This document shows positions 1 to 41,158 of a stretch of DNA of 64,000 nucleotides, piece after piece. The translations under genes were made by a program, and so were the position numbers. Each line of letters starts with the position of its first letter. Within the stretch, counting starts at the first letter, position 1. The stretch comes from Xestospongia muta (taxonomy: Eukaryota > Porifera > Demospongiae > Haplosclerida > Petrosiidae): the NCBI GenBank assembly GCA_963693285.1, contig OY848920.1:9918182-9982181 (forward strand), in the 5' to 3' direction. The notes under the pieces are model-generated. The model worked only from the letters and a program-made list of their open reading frames with translations. It was not told where the DNA came from and did not search any database.

Positions 1-26024
<26,024 letters not shown>

Positions 26025-26208
26025 CTTTGATTCTGATCTGCAAAGATGAATACGAGTATTGCCTGCAGCAAACCTCCAGGCAACTTTGCATAGTAGTTGC
26101 TATGGCAACCACTCTGTTGTGGGCATTAATTAGAAAGAAGTGAGAGAAAGTAAGTTTAAAAATCTTCTCTTTATGATATAATGTAATTAAGAATTATCTG
26201 TTTTTAGT
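26025..26208. promoter_or_regulatory. Short bidirectional promoter interval between the dynein and SIMPL genes
   Basis: Only 184 bp separates the start codons of the minus-strand dynein gene and the plus-strand SIMPL gene, so both promoters must lie here or overlap the 5' ends. I see no clear TATA box. This is inferred from gene arrangement only. Confidence 0.5.
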
Positions 26209-27319
26209 ATGGAAAGCGGTAACAGAGACTGTTCTATGGTTAATTACAATACCGGCTTAAAAAGTGAAACCACACCCATAGTCCCTCCCCCTTTGTCAGC
26301 TTCACACAGAACAATATCAGTGCATGCAGAAGGAGAAGTGCAGTGTCCTCCAGACATATTCACCCTCACCATCACTATTACCAGCATAAAAGAAAAATTA
26401 GACGAAGCACAATCTAGTGTTAAAAGAAGATCAGATTACGTATTACAAGTATTACGTAACCATGGATACCGAGATAACAATATCCAAATATTTCAAGAGA
26501 TAACACGAGATGATGAATCAAACCAATATAAATGTATTATTATTATTGAAGGAGGAGATATCAAGAAATGTATACAAGTTAGAAATGTCCTTTTGGAAAA
26601 GATGGATAGTTCTGTTAAATGTAGCCACATAGATTGTCGACATAGTCCAAAGCACAAAGCTGATATGAGGTACATTGATATTGTAGTTTGAAATGACATT
26701 AAAATACATATACATGTACATATACCTCCTGTTTGTCGGTACCATTACTCTGAATATAATGTGCATGTTACATATTATCTCAATTCTGATATCCTCTAGT
26801 TCTTTAGCAATTCACAATTATATTACATGTACATGTACATGTATACTCTTATAATCTACATGTAATATATGTACATATATTACATGTAAACTCCTATAAT
26901 CCACACATAATATATGTACATATATTACATGTAAACTCTTATAGTCCACATGTAATATATGTACATATAATTAAGATATTTAATGCATTATGACTAATAA
27001 ACTAAAAATTTATAAGCTATTTTATTTTAGAGAGGCAGCATTCAAAACTGCAGTAACACTAGCTAAATCAAAAGCACTATCAGTGTCACAGTCTCTTGGT
27101 GTACAACTGGGTCCGGTACTAACATTAGTAGAAGAAAAGTTATCAGAAGATTCACCTGACGAGAAATATGTTGACAAAACTGATTGCGTTGAGAAGTACA
27201 GTGCTGATATGCAGAGAATGATGGAAGCTACTGTGATCTACATATCAGTAATAAGTGTTGTATTTGAGGTGATCCCATTGAAGAAAGGTACAAGAAAGAA
27301 TCATAAACATTTACAATAA
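26209..27319 (+). CDS. IRAK1BP1: SIMPL-domain protein, IRAK1BP1-like
   Basis: There are two exons, 26209-26669 and 27031-27319, joined in frame with an AGA codon split across a GT-AG intron; the product is about 249 residues. The SIMPL (DUF541) domain starts at about residue 34 (RTISVHAEGEVQCPPDIFTL) and continues with the KSSVKRR-type helix (AQSSVKRRSDYVLQ) and DSSVKCSHIDCRHSP. Exon 2 supplies REAAFKTAVTLAKSKALSVS, matching the RRQACLVAVENAWRKAQEV helix of IRAK1BP1. In mammals IRAK1BP1 binds the kinase IRAK1 and influences NF-kB signalling. Whether that applies here is unknown, since the domain itself is widespread and ancient. The length matches the family (about 250-260 aa). A one-to-one ortholog is plausible. 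Confidence 0.85.
26790..26975. repeat. AT-rich tandem repeat (TACATGTA-type) in the SIMPL intron
   Basis: A roughly 50 bp unit built on palindromic acatgtacatgt and atatgtacatatat recurs three times in the single intron of the SIMPL gene. It is seen directly in the sequence; no function is apparent. Confidence 0.6.
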
Positions 27320-27531
27320 TTATGATTTTATACTTCATATATCACTGATTATAGAAAGCTCTAGATTTACATTACACTCTACACATTATATAATAGTTAA
27401 TGTGTTATCGTTAGTGCCAGTTTGACAAAATGAAAACGTTTATACAACTTATTAATACAAAGTAGTTTGAATAATCCATTTTGTTAATTACAACAAGGAG
27501 GTACATTATAATGGTCATAGTGTCTTCATTC

Positions 27532-28986
27532 TCATAGACCCAGTGCATTTATTGTATGTAACAAATTCATTACAGCTTCACATTTAGCATCAGACTCTGT
27601 ATAGCCTGTACCATGTCCTACAAGAGGTCGTTCTTTGATATCATATCGACATTGCTTAGAGTCAGGATTTTGATGCTTTGTGTATGCTAAACAGAGATAT
27701 TTAGATGTCGACGGATCTTTTTCGTCAGCTGGTTCAGACTTCTTCAGAAGATATTCTGGTACATTACAATCTTTAGATAATACAAGAGCGACTAGTTCAT
27801 CTAGGTTAAGTGGATCTTCTTCTAACTGGGTAGACTCTGGTTTCATAGGTCTATGTGGATTACGTGGCATGACTCCACCAGATGGCAGACTATCAATGAG
27901 AGGTTTTAATTTATTATATAATTTAGTAGCTGCATCGACTTCAGCTGTTCGTTTAGATTTTCCATTGCCATATGTCTCTTCTAAAATGTCACCATTCCTA
28001 TCCTGTACTGTGCATTTAATTGTAAATTCACGATTGTGTGACTGACCTTTTACACCGATAGTTTTATATATAGGTATTAGAAGTAAGTTCTGTTGACAGA
28101 GTTCTTGCAATTGTCCCTTAATGTTTGGAGCACCAGGACTAGTGGATCCAACAGGTATGGTTTTGGAGGTTTGAATAGATGTTTGTTTGAGTGAGCTGCT
28201 GCCATCTGTTTCATCTTCTGATATTTCAAGAGCAGGAAATGGCATTCCAAAGCCAGTTGTTTTTACAAGACATTCCAAATCTTCTATAAGTTTTCCAGCT
28301 GCATCCATTTCTGCAGCTTTAACTGTCTTAGCAGTACTGGTTTGCTGAGCAATAACTCCAGTATTACCTATCTGATAAATACGCCCTATAACTGTATGTT
28401 CTAATTGGTGGGAGGGGCCAGTTTGACTTAATATTTCATATTTTGGTGTGGGTAATCCTTTCTTTTGACACATTTCTTGAAGTTTGTTTTTATTGTTCTG
28501 TCCAACAGGGGTGGTGGCGCCATATAATGGTATAGTTGTACCCACTGGCTCTAAAGATATACCAAATCCAGACAGAGGTACACCTGAAAATTGACCCTCA
28601 TCTAACCCACTTCCCCTCGATACTAGAGACCCTTGTACTCTAGATAACAAGTCAGTAGCAGCATTGGCTTTAGCTTCTTTCTTTGTCTTCCCATTTCCGT
28701 TTCCTGTGTGTTCTCCCATTTTCATGATACATATAAAAGTACGGTTATGAGCGGGACCATCTTGGTCGTACTGATCAGTAACTTTAAGTCCATGTCTGGT
28801 AGCATACTCGTTTAAACGACTAATAGGATTATCAGAAGTAGCCATGCTTTTAGGAAGACGGTTACTACATGGCCAATATGAACAGGAAGCAAACAGCACA
28901 ATGATCGCCCTTCTTCTATGATTGCGTAACTTCCTGTTTTTAAAATGACCCATAATAAGATGACTCAACTTTGACCTTTCCTTCAT
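27532..28986 (-). CDS. Double-stranded RNA-binding protein with three to four dsRBDs (TARBP2/PRKRA/Staufen-like)
   Basis: A single uninterrupted reading frame of 484 codons. The first ATG is at 28986; an in-frame ATG at 28845 (MATSDNPISRLNEYATRHG) sits directly before the first domain and may be the true start. dsRBD1 carries GPAHNRTFICIM and the basic GNGKTKKEAKANAATDLL helix. dsRBD2 starts at NKLQEMCQKKGLPTPKYEIL and has GPSHQLEHTV but a weak lysine patch (KTVKAAEMDAAGKLI). dsRBD3 starts at LQELCQQNLLLIPIYKTIG and has GQSHNREFTI with GNGKSKRTAEVDAATKLY. A fourth, divergent unit ends the protein (SDAKCEAVMNLLHTINALGL). Such proteins assist Dicer, transport RNA or sense dsRNA. The order does not let me choose between the TARBP2/PACT and Staufen families. 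The lack of introns among intron-rich neighbours hints at a retrocopy. Confidence 0.85.
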   Translation of the reverse strand: MKERSKLSHLIMGHFKNRKLRNHRRRAIIVLFASCSYWPCSNRLPKSMATSDNPISRLNEYATRHGLKVTDQYDQDGPAHNRTFICIMKMGEHTGNGNGKTKKEAKANAATDLLSRVQGSLVSRGSGLDEGQFSGVPLSGFGISLEPVGTTIPLYGATTPVGQNNKNKLQEMCQKKGLPTPKYEILSQTGPSHQLEHTVIGRIYQIGNTGVIAQQTSTAKTVKAAEMDAAGKLIEDLECLVKTTGFGMPFPALEISEDETDGSSSLKQTSIQTSKTIPVGSTSPGAPNIKGQLQELCQQNLLLIPIYKTIGVKGQSHNREFTIKCTVQDRNGDILEETYGNGKSKRTAEVDAATKLYNKLKPLIDSLPSGGVMPRNPHRPMKPESTQLEEDPLNLDELVALVLSKDCNVPEYLLKKSEPADEKDPSTSKYLCLAYTKHQNPDSKQCRYDIKERPLVGHGTGYTESDAKCEAVMNLLHTINALGL

Positions 28987-30240
28987 AGCTGGTTATTAAA
29001 ACTGATTCCACTACCCTCAGAGATAACCAGTCATTATTTAGACAGTAATGATGTAATGTATTAAATCATTGTGGATTCTACTGGCTAGATATGGATGAAC
29101 AGATGCATACATGATTGGATGTAATATAATTGTGTTAGTTGAATCAAGTTGAAATATTAATTAGAATTATTTGAAATATTGTTATTTGGCCTTAAAATCT
29201 AGCTTTAATTCGTCGATGCTGGCAATCATTGTGCATAAGTATCGTTAATGAGATTCATAATCAATCACAGTTGCACCCCACAAGAGCACGAAGACAAAAT
29301 CGTAAGTACATATAAAAGGAAATCAAAACAGCCAGTTTTCGAAAATTGAGGAAGGTGGAAATGGACAAAAGCAGCCACAGGATTTGTGAGATTATGAAAT
29401 CATTTGGGCAACACATGTTCTTTTTTGTAAATCAAACATTTTTATAAATCTAACTACAGGGAATGTATGGTGATGGAACTGGTGGGAGCCCCAGTGGGTG
29501 AGTCGGGAGGAATTGTTTGGGTAACACAACATGTTTTTTTATATAATTCTTAAATTTATTTTAAACTAATGAAAGGAGTGTCAGTGGAATTTGTCAGTCT
29601 GTCTGATTTTCAAATATTATAAAATGTTTTTAGCATAAATTTATCAGATAATTCTGTAACTGGTCTAGCAAGTTTGACTGGTTTATTAGATGTATTCAAA
29701 TCTTGGTATTGATAATCTAATAAAAAATTAAGACATGATATTAAAATTCTCCATAAAAAATTCAAGTGATTTTGTGATGTGGACCAATTCTCAATTGTCA
29801 AGTTGAGACCATGAATTTAAAAAAGATTTTTAAAATGACCCAAAATCATTAGTAACAAAATCGGTTGAATTTTTTTTTACTGAAGTTATATAGATCCTTG
29901 TTAAGTAATTGATTGTGTTTATAAAGGTTGGTAAAATATATTAATGTAAAACGTTAAAACAGTTTATTAATAATTATACACATTTGTGTATTGTATATGT
30001 ACTAGTAGAACAAAGGGCATTAAAGAAATATTTAGAAATCTAATGCAACATTTACTTTCTACTGGCTCATAACTTCACACGTCATATTAATCCATTTGTC
30101 TAAAATAATTAAATAATATGAATTGAGAAGTTAGTGAGTCCAAAGAAGTCAGCTGCTCCTCCCAACATAATTATTATTATGTTAAATGAGCCCAACCCCT
30201 TTTTATCGCTGCAACGCTATGAATATCATTATGCAACAGC
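28987..30240. other. Intergenic interval with no recognisable gene
   Basis: This 1.25 kb interval lies between the dsRBD gene and SEC63, which are transcribed divergently. It is AT-rich, with only short frames that lack homology cues or plausible splicing. Promoters of both flanking genes are expected at its two ends. I see no transposon ends in it. Confidence 0.5.
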
Positions 30241-35015
<4,775 letters not shown>

Positions 35016-35042
<27 letters not shown>

Positions 35043-35465
35043 CTTTATAATAACAAATCGATAATTTATTTTAATTAACGTTTACTAACCAATCATTTCT
35101 TATGTATAATGTCTTAATATATAACTGTTACTTTTTCATCAGTGATATTACATATGATATTACAATATGACATCCCATGCTCCATATTGGAGCTCCCAGT
35201 GTATCTATAAAATAACACAAAAATAATATTAAAATCAATTGTTTAAGTCATTATATTAACCTTTTAAACCTGTTGGAAAGGTTAATAATTTCCCTAGTGG
35301 CCATGATGAGTCCGGTGGGAAGTAAGCAACAGGTGGGCTATTGATTCCTGTGTATGTCCATTCTCCTTATGAAGAGAATGGACATATAGAATACTTGTAC
35401 TGCTTATTATTGGGAACCTGTTATTAAATTGTCAATGGTATTACTAATTTTTTTTTCTTCAAACG
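35016..35465 (-). pseudogene. Truncated GET1/WRB copy with the SEC63 tail (duplication copy 1)
   Basis: The block starting with the last SEC63 codons (ggagaagaggaaagtgacgt) recurs at 38614 and onward. On the minus strand this copy keeps the last GET1 exon (DTLGAPIWSMGCHIVISYVI, then SLMKK and stop) and the core of the preceding exon (VAYFPPDSSWPLGKLLTFPT). It lacks the N-terminal half of that exon and all upstream exons. The homology fades at about 35465, where a retroelement fragment begins. SEC63 itself uses the left end of this block as its genuine terminus. Confidence 0.85.
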
Positions 35466-35483
35466 AAGATTGAGAGATTTTCA

Positions 35484-35785
35484 TTACAAAATAATACAAA
35501 ATAATATAAAATAATTATCAAATTCAGGTATAATCTCACGTAATGTAAGAGATGTCACATGATTCTTTGTATCTGATTGAAGAAAAATCTCCACAACTAC
35601 AGCTGAGTGTTCTATAGTAAATTCATTATCATAGAAACATTGAAGAGGCAGATGTAAGGATGTCTTTAACACGTCTGTCAACTTTCTTTTTTGCGTATTC
35701 TTCACTAAATTGTTTGTCCCAGCTGCACCCAGAAGGACCTTTCCCTCTTTAGTTATATTGATCCCACAGTGTCTAAAAATAAATT
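35484..35785 (-). mobile_element. Frameshifted retroelement ORF fragment
   Basis: On the minus strand near 35.78-35.70 kb the frame reads HCGINITKEGKVLLGAAGT. This resembles the GVNITSEGKRHLGAxxG motif common in reverse-transcriptase-bearing ORFs of invertebrate retroelements. The expected continuation (FSEEYAKKKVDRRVKD) is present but in another frame, so a one- or two-base indel separates them. Downstream the frame carries on as an apparent ORF without recognisable motifs. It lies where GET1 copy 1 loses its homology and may mark the insertion that destroyed it. Too short to assign a family. Confidence 0.5.
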
Positions 35786-36101
35786 GGAAGCTTGGTTAAT
35801 GTGATCTTGCTCGACTATTAGCCAAGATTAGGACGCGTTAGAATAGTAGGCTAGCCAACATTGGACCGAGATTAAAGGAAGTGATCCCATCATTTGCGAA
35901 CATTTGTATTATAATAATTCCGATAGTAGTATTATATCGGCACATATCTTGTATCAAATCTGTGGATAAGGGGGAGGATACTACGCGAGAATAATATATA
36001 ACCACAGTTTTACAGCGAAATGAAAATTAACTACCGTAGAGCCTCAAAAAATTCCCCAAGTGGATAATAAAATCCTTAACATTGGAGACACTACTGTGAA
36101 A
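35786..36101. other. Interval before AT-hook gene 1
   Basis: About 300 bp without a supported coding segment. It separates the retroelement fragment from the start codon of AT-hook gene 1 and presumably contains that gene's promoter. I see no similarity to the 95 bp promoter interval in duplication copy 2. Confidence 0.4.
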
Positions 36102-38449
36102 ATGGCTGAGCAGAGAAAGGTTGTTCTTAATGATGTCTTGAATTAATAGGACTTTTTTAAATTATATAGTCAAATTTTTCATTTCTAGATCAAGAGACCG
36201 GTACCAACAGAATCTGATGATGATGAAGATGATGATGAAGAAGCAAAACAACCATCACCAAAAGTTATTAAGGTGAACCAAATAATTTGATCTTTAATTT
36301 AGTGAGTCATGCATTGTTAAATTTAAAGTGACTATTTGTTCTTAAAGGGAGTTTGTGTTAGGTATGTATACTATCCTATACTAAGTTCTCTAAAAACTCA
36401 CCATAGTAGCTATGGACAAATAATTTTTATAGCCAAATTTTAGAGGTCAAATGTATGGTGACATGGACTGGTCACTGGTCATTGGACTAGACTACTGGGC
36501 TAAATATAACCCAAAGAAGAAAACCTAAGGCTATAGCTATTATATAACTACTGCATCTACTATATTTTGACTGATTTGTGCAGTGTCTGGATCACAAGAT
36601 GTCAGTTCCTTTGTATCAGCTAATATCTGATCTATATGACAAAAAAATTGCTATCAACAGATACAGTATAATAGTACCACCAATACAATAAAATACTACT
36701 TACTTTATATGTATCTGACAATCCCTAGCTGCTAGGCTTTACAACAATTCTTTTTAATCAATTATATGTGATGCATGCATTAGTTGGACCTAATGATATA
36801 CTTAGTGTGTACAGCTGCAGAACAATTTCCAAGAGATCGTTATCATAGGTTATAGTTATCTTTAGTACTAAAGATAACCTATGATAATGATCTCTTGTGA
36901 CTACACTTTCTCTGATAATCTCCTGGAAACCGTTCTAGCTAATAAATGTATCGTGTATAATTGATTAAGAATTGTTGAAGAGCAGAACAAGTTGAAACAC
37001 ATCAATAAGTATATTATTTCAAGTGATTGATATAGACTTTACTCTCTTTTTTGACCACCAAGTTTTGCCTTTAATTCAGGCGACTATTTTATATAGTTTA
37101 TTACAACAGTATATTTTGTGTTTATAGAGTATAAATTATTATGTCAATCTTTGTATTAAGTAAAGGATTGACCATAACCAAGTGGATATGAAAGAATGAA
37201 AAGTCATCCTATAGATATTATAAAAATTTTGGATTAAATTAGCTTAATTCCAAAGTCTAGTAGACAAGCTTTTTCCTGTGATCTCTTTTTGTAGGAAGAT
37301 GAAGGACAACAACCTCAAGATAAGGAGATTTCACCATCAAGGCCTGCAGCACAACCTTCACCACAAAAACGTGGACGAGGACATTCTCCTGGAAGCACTT
37401 CAAGTACCCAAATAAAAGAAAGAGCTTCAAAAGCACCACGTCTTAATAAGGAGGTGAATCAATTAATTGGTCCTTAACAAATAAGACATATAATTATAGT
37501 TTATAACAGTATGTTTTGTGTTTATATAGTATGTCAAATCTTTGTATTAAGTGAGGGATTGACCATAACCAAAAAAATTGAAAGAAAGAATGAAATGTCA
37601 TCCTATAGATTGCCTTCCTTAATAAATTGTACTTAAAAAACTTAGTTATTCTACAGAGAGACTCATAATATTTAGTGATTTTAAAGTCTGATTTATTTAC
37701 TGAAATTTAGTTACATCAAGTTTTACTACTCAAGTACTATTTTACACTTATAAGATCTTATCTTACAAGATAGTACACTTGCTGTATAATCAATAGCTTA
37801 GTTGCTCTAGTTTTAAACACAAACTTTAGTCCACTATACTCCAGTCCAATGTTTAGTGACAATTTGATTAGTCAAATTGAGGAATTGATCATCCAAAAAA
37901 TTTCGATGAAATTATCTTACTTTCTAAGTCTAGTATACTGGCATAAACAATTTTTCTAGTGTTTTTTTTTTACTTTTTATTTCTAGGTGAAAGATGATGG
38001 ACAGCGTAAGGATAAGAAGCCTACATCACAAAATCGGGTTCAAGGAAACACCCCAAAACAAGGAGGAGCTTCAAATACACCGGTGAATCAATTAATTGAT
38101 CCTTAACAAGTCAAATTCAATGTTATTTATAAGCAAGTGTCTCAAGTACCAGTAACAGAATGCCTTATTTTAGTTTGAAATTAATACGTTTAAATTTTGT
38201 GTATGATGTAAGATTTCAGAAATTTATTGATTTCTAAGCTTAGTATACTGACATAAACAATAGGTGGGATTTGTTGTATGATTATAGTACATGTATTATT
38301 ACTGTCTATATACCATATTAGGAAATACAAGAAAAACCAGTTGTATTTTATTATTGTATGATGTCAATATTTTGATATAGAAACACAAAGAATCCAATAA
38401 AGGAAGAAGTCCTGTTACACGTCAGGATAGAATGAAAAAGAAAAAATGA
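36102..38449 (+). CDS. AT-hook-like small nuclear protein 1 (decayed paralog)
   Basis: Five exons fit one frame: 36102-36119, 36189-36272, 37295-37453, 37987-38082 and 38381-38449. The product is about 140 residues, rich in D/E, K, Q, P and S. It opens MAEQRK and IKRPVPTESDDDEDDDEEAK and ends TRQDRMKKKK. Exon 3 is nearly identical to exon 2 of AT-hook gene 2, but the hook itself reads KRGRGHSPGS instead of KRGRGRPPGS, so the GRP core is lost. Exon 4 plus its intron looks like a diverged internal copy of exon 3: both exons are followed by ggtgaatcaattaattg. If expressed it would be a disordered nuclear protein with weakened minor-groove binding. It may be on the way to becoming a pseudogene. 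Confidence 0.6.
36830..36897. repeat. Inverted-repeat hairpin in an AT-hook gene 1 intron
   Basis: Arms of 24 bp (caagagatcgttatcataggt onward and its complement near 36874-36897, one mismatch) enclose a palindromic ttagtactaa centre. It resembles a small MITE or a fold-back element. Confidence 0.75.
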
Positions 38450-38613
38450 ATTATTTTTTTCAATTATTTAGATTTTCCATTTACATGCTATAGTACTGGA
38501 ATACTATAGCACATACATAATTAATAAGTTTTTGCATTAATTAATGTGTTTTTTGAAAATGAGAAATAAAGAAAAATCAAAGTGGACATGAGTAGAATGA
38601 CAAAGAGTGGGAG

Positions 38614-38726
38614 GGGAGAAGAGGAAAGTGACGTTGACTAACTCTATAATAACAAATTGACAATTTATTTTAATTAACGTTTACTAACCAATCATTTCTT
38701 ATGTATAATGTCTTAATATATAACTG
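38614..38726. repeat. Second copy of the SEC63 3' end and flank
   Basis: This starts with the last SEC63 codons (gaggaaagtgacgttgacta) and continues almost identically to the SEC63 3' flank at 35043 and onward. There is no SEC63 coding sequence before it, so it is a duplicated terminus. It marks the left edge of duplication copy 2. Confidence 0.9.
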
Positions 38727-39894
38727 TTACTTTTTCATCAGTGATATTACATATGATATTACAATATGACATCCCATGCTCCATATTGGAGCTCCCAGTG
38801 TATCTATAAAATAACACAATAAATAATATTAAAATCAACTGTTTAAGTTATTAGATTTACCTTTTAAACCTGTTGGAAAGGCTAATAATCTCCCTAGTGG
38901 CCATAATGAATCCGGTGGGAAGTAAGCAATAGGTATACTTCTATTGGCTACCACAACACCAATACGAAAACCTTCCTATAAATAATATGTGTGTGTCATT
39001 TCTTCTGACATCCTTGTTCTATATATAATAGGAGCCCATAGTCTCACAAAGGATGAAGGACAAAGTATGTAACTACATATTGTAGTATTGAGGTCCTACC
39101 TCCTTTGGAAGGCAATTGGCTTGTGTGTGTGTCCATTCTCTTTATGAAGAGAATGGACACATAAAAGATCTGTTTGTTATTGGAACTTACTATTAAAATA
39201 GTCAATGCTATTATGAAATTTCTTCGAACAGAATTCATTCTCTCATCAAACTGTTTCTCTTAATATTTAAGTATAAAGTAAAACAAAGGAGTCCAATATA
39301 CTAACTCACTAAGATTATCTAGTTCATCTTTTTTCGATGTTTTGATGTTCCAGAGAGGAACTCTCTCTTCCTGTAGAATAACAATAGTGTGTACATGTTT
39401 ACATGATAATAGTACATGGAAACACAAAAAATGTACATGCAAACAAAAGACCATGTAAACAAAATCTCTTTGATCTTATAATAAACACAAACATCATGAT
39501 AATTATTATTATAAGTGTCTAATTGACACCATTTTCTCCAAAGACATCACAATCGTTTGAGTAATCTAGTTCTACAAGAATGACTTCTAGATACATACAA
39601 AACAAATTCAATACATCACATGTGTAATATATTAACAACCAACATACCATAGCATCAGTAGATTTTATTCTCTCCTCTAAATCTCTAATCTCAGTCTCCA
39701 TACTCTTCAATATAGAGCTTTCCTTAACAATGAGTCCAGTCAACTAATGACCGTTAATATAGTATAATTTATGAGTTAAATTAACGCCTTACCCATCTTG
39801 AAACACTCCTCTTTAGTTTATGTAACAGCTTGGTCAATATACTAACAATTAATATTAAAACTGCAAGCCAAACTTCTACTTTAATGTCAGCCAT
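38727..39894 (-). CDS. GET1: GET1/WRB homolog, tail-anchored protein insertion receptor
   Basis: Six exons on the minus strand, the first at 39894-39793, then 39743-39648, 39370-39302, about 39255-39190, about 38976-38872, and a last exon ending at 38727. The product is about 170 residues. An N-terminal membrane segment (VWLAVLILIVSILTKLL) precedes a charged coiled coil (LKSMETEIRDLEERIKSTDA). Then come a second membrane segment (RRNFIIALTILI plus GFRIGVVVA), the family signature PIAYFPPDSLWPLGRLLAFPT (human VPVAVVPSKWITPLDRLVAFP) and a third membrane segment (PIWSMGCHIVISYVISL). GET1 with GET2/CAMLG forms the ER receptor that takes tail-anchored proteins from GET3. The topology and length fit. 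SEC63 next door also serves ER protein insertion, although adjacency in animals is not evidence of co-function. Confidence 0.8.
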
Positions 39895-39988
39895 CTTGAT
39901 TAATTAATAGGAGTGGCGTCTAACCCAATTGAGCGCGCCAAGTCAAGTTGACACTTCTGAAAAAGACAAGTATAGCAGTATACTAAAA
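39895..39988. promoter_or_regulatory. 94 bp bidirectional promoter interval, GET1 and AT-hook gene 2
   Basis: The start codons of GET1 (minus) and AT-hook gene 2 (plus) are only 94 bp apart, so both must share a promoter region. Core elements are not evident by eye. Confidence 0.5.
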
Positions 39989-40868
39989 ATGCCTGCTAAG
40001 AAAAAGTCCAAGGTTATTCCAATGGAACCTAAAATATATAGAATCAAACAGAATTATAATATTTTTGAAAAATATCCAGTCAAACTTCTTTTTTATTTCT
40101 AGATTGAAGAAGAAGAGATTGATGTCCAGCAATCTTATAGTGAAGAGGAAGAAGATGAAGGACAACAACCTCAAGATGAGGAGCCTCCACCATCAAAGAC
40201 TGCAGCACAACCTTCAGCACAAAAACGTGGACGAGGACGTCCTCCTGGAAGCGCTTCAAGTACCCAAAAAAAAGAAGCAGCTTCCAAAGCACCACGTCCT
40301 AAGAAGGTGAATTAATTAATTGGTTCTTAACGAGTCAAAGTTAATTATAAGCAATTATCTCGAGTACCAGTAACAGAATGCCTTATTTTAATTTTGAAAT
40401 TAATTCAATTAGATTTAGGGTATTGATGTGTGCAAGATTCCTAAAATTTACTGATTTCTAAGCTTAGTATACTGACATAAACAAGCTTTTTAAATGAGTT
40501 CTGACCTTAACCCATAGTATACATGATTTCATATTATGTATCAGATTCTTTAGGTTTAGTATTGATTTAAATAGGCAGAATTTGTTAACTCAATGTTTAT
40601 TATTGTTATTTGCATGCCATATTAGGAAAAACAAGAAAAAACAGCTGCATCAGTTGATGATGCACAAGATACTGAAGATAAACCAAAACGAGGGCGTGGT
40701 CGTCCCCGCAAGGTATTGTAATATTGTCGTTATTATTATTATTATTATTGTTATTATTATTATTATACGATGTAAATATTTTTGTTACAGAATCCTCCAA
40801 AATCACAAGATGACAAACCCAAACGACCAAGAGGTCGTCCTAAAAAATCAACAGAGGCCTCAGTTTAA
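39989..40868 (+). CDS. AT-hook nuclear protein 2 (HMGA-like)
   Basis: Four exons: 39989-40012, 40103-40306, 40626-40712 and 40791-40868. The product is about 130 residues. It starts MPAKKKSK (an NLS-like basic start), followed by an acidic block (IEEEEIDVQQSYSEEEEDEG) and then three AT-hook cores: KRGRGRPPG, KRGRGRPRK and KRPRGRPKK. AT hooks bind the minor groove of AT-rich DNA; three hooks with acidic blocks recall HMGA architectural chromatin proteins. Here the acidic block is N-terminal rather than C-terminal, so orthology to HMGA is not claimed. The start and exon plan match those of the AP endonuclease gene immediately downstream. Confidence 0.85.
40735..40767. repeat. (TTA)n microsatellite
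   Basis: About ten trinucleotide units in the last intron of AT-hook gene 2. Confidence 0.9.
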
Positions 40869-41158
40869 AAGTAGACATTGTACTGCCAATAAAGCATGAA
40901 TTATTATTTTCAATTATTTAGATTTTTCCATTTACGTTCTGCTATAGTACTGGAATACTATAGCACGTACATAATTAATATTACTTTTAACTTTTTTCGC
41001 ATTAATTAATTTGTGTTGTTGAGAACGAAAAATAGTTTATTCCCCTCAAAAAATTAATTTGGATGTGGGTGTGGTTTCGATAAAAGCGCCAAACCTCGTG
41101 TATCTTTCCTTGTGTCAAAATCCTAACTGAATAATAGTAAGAGTTCTAAGTGACAGAA

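Noticed and set aside
28846..28986. First 47 codons of the dsRBD frame as a certain N-terminus
   Set aside because: Basic, Cys- and Trp-containing leader without similarity; the ATG at 28845 directly precedes dsRBD1. Kept in the feature but flagged as doubtful.
29610..29801. 63-codon minus-strand ORF
   Set aside because: No motif, no splicing partner, low complexity; typical of chance frames in AT-rich DNA.
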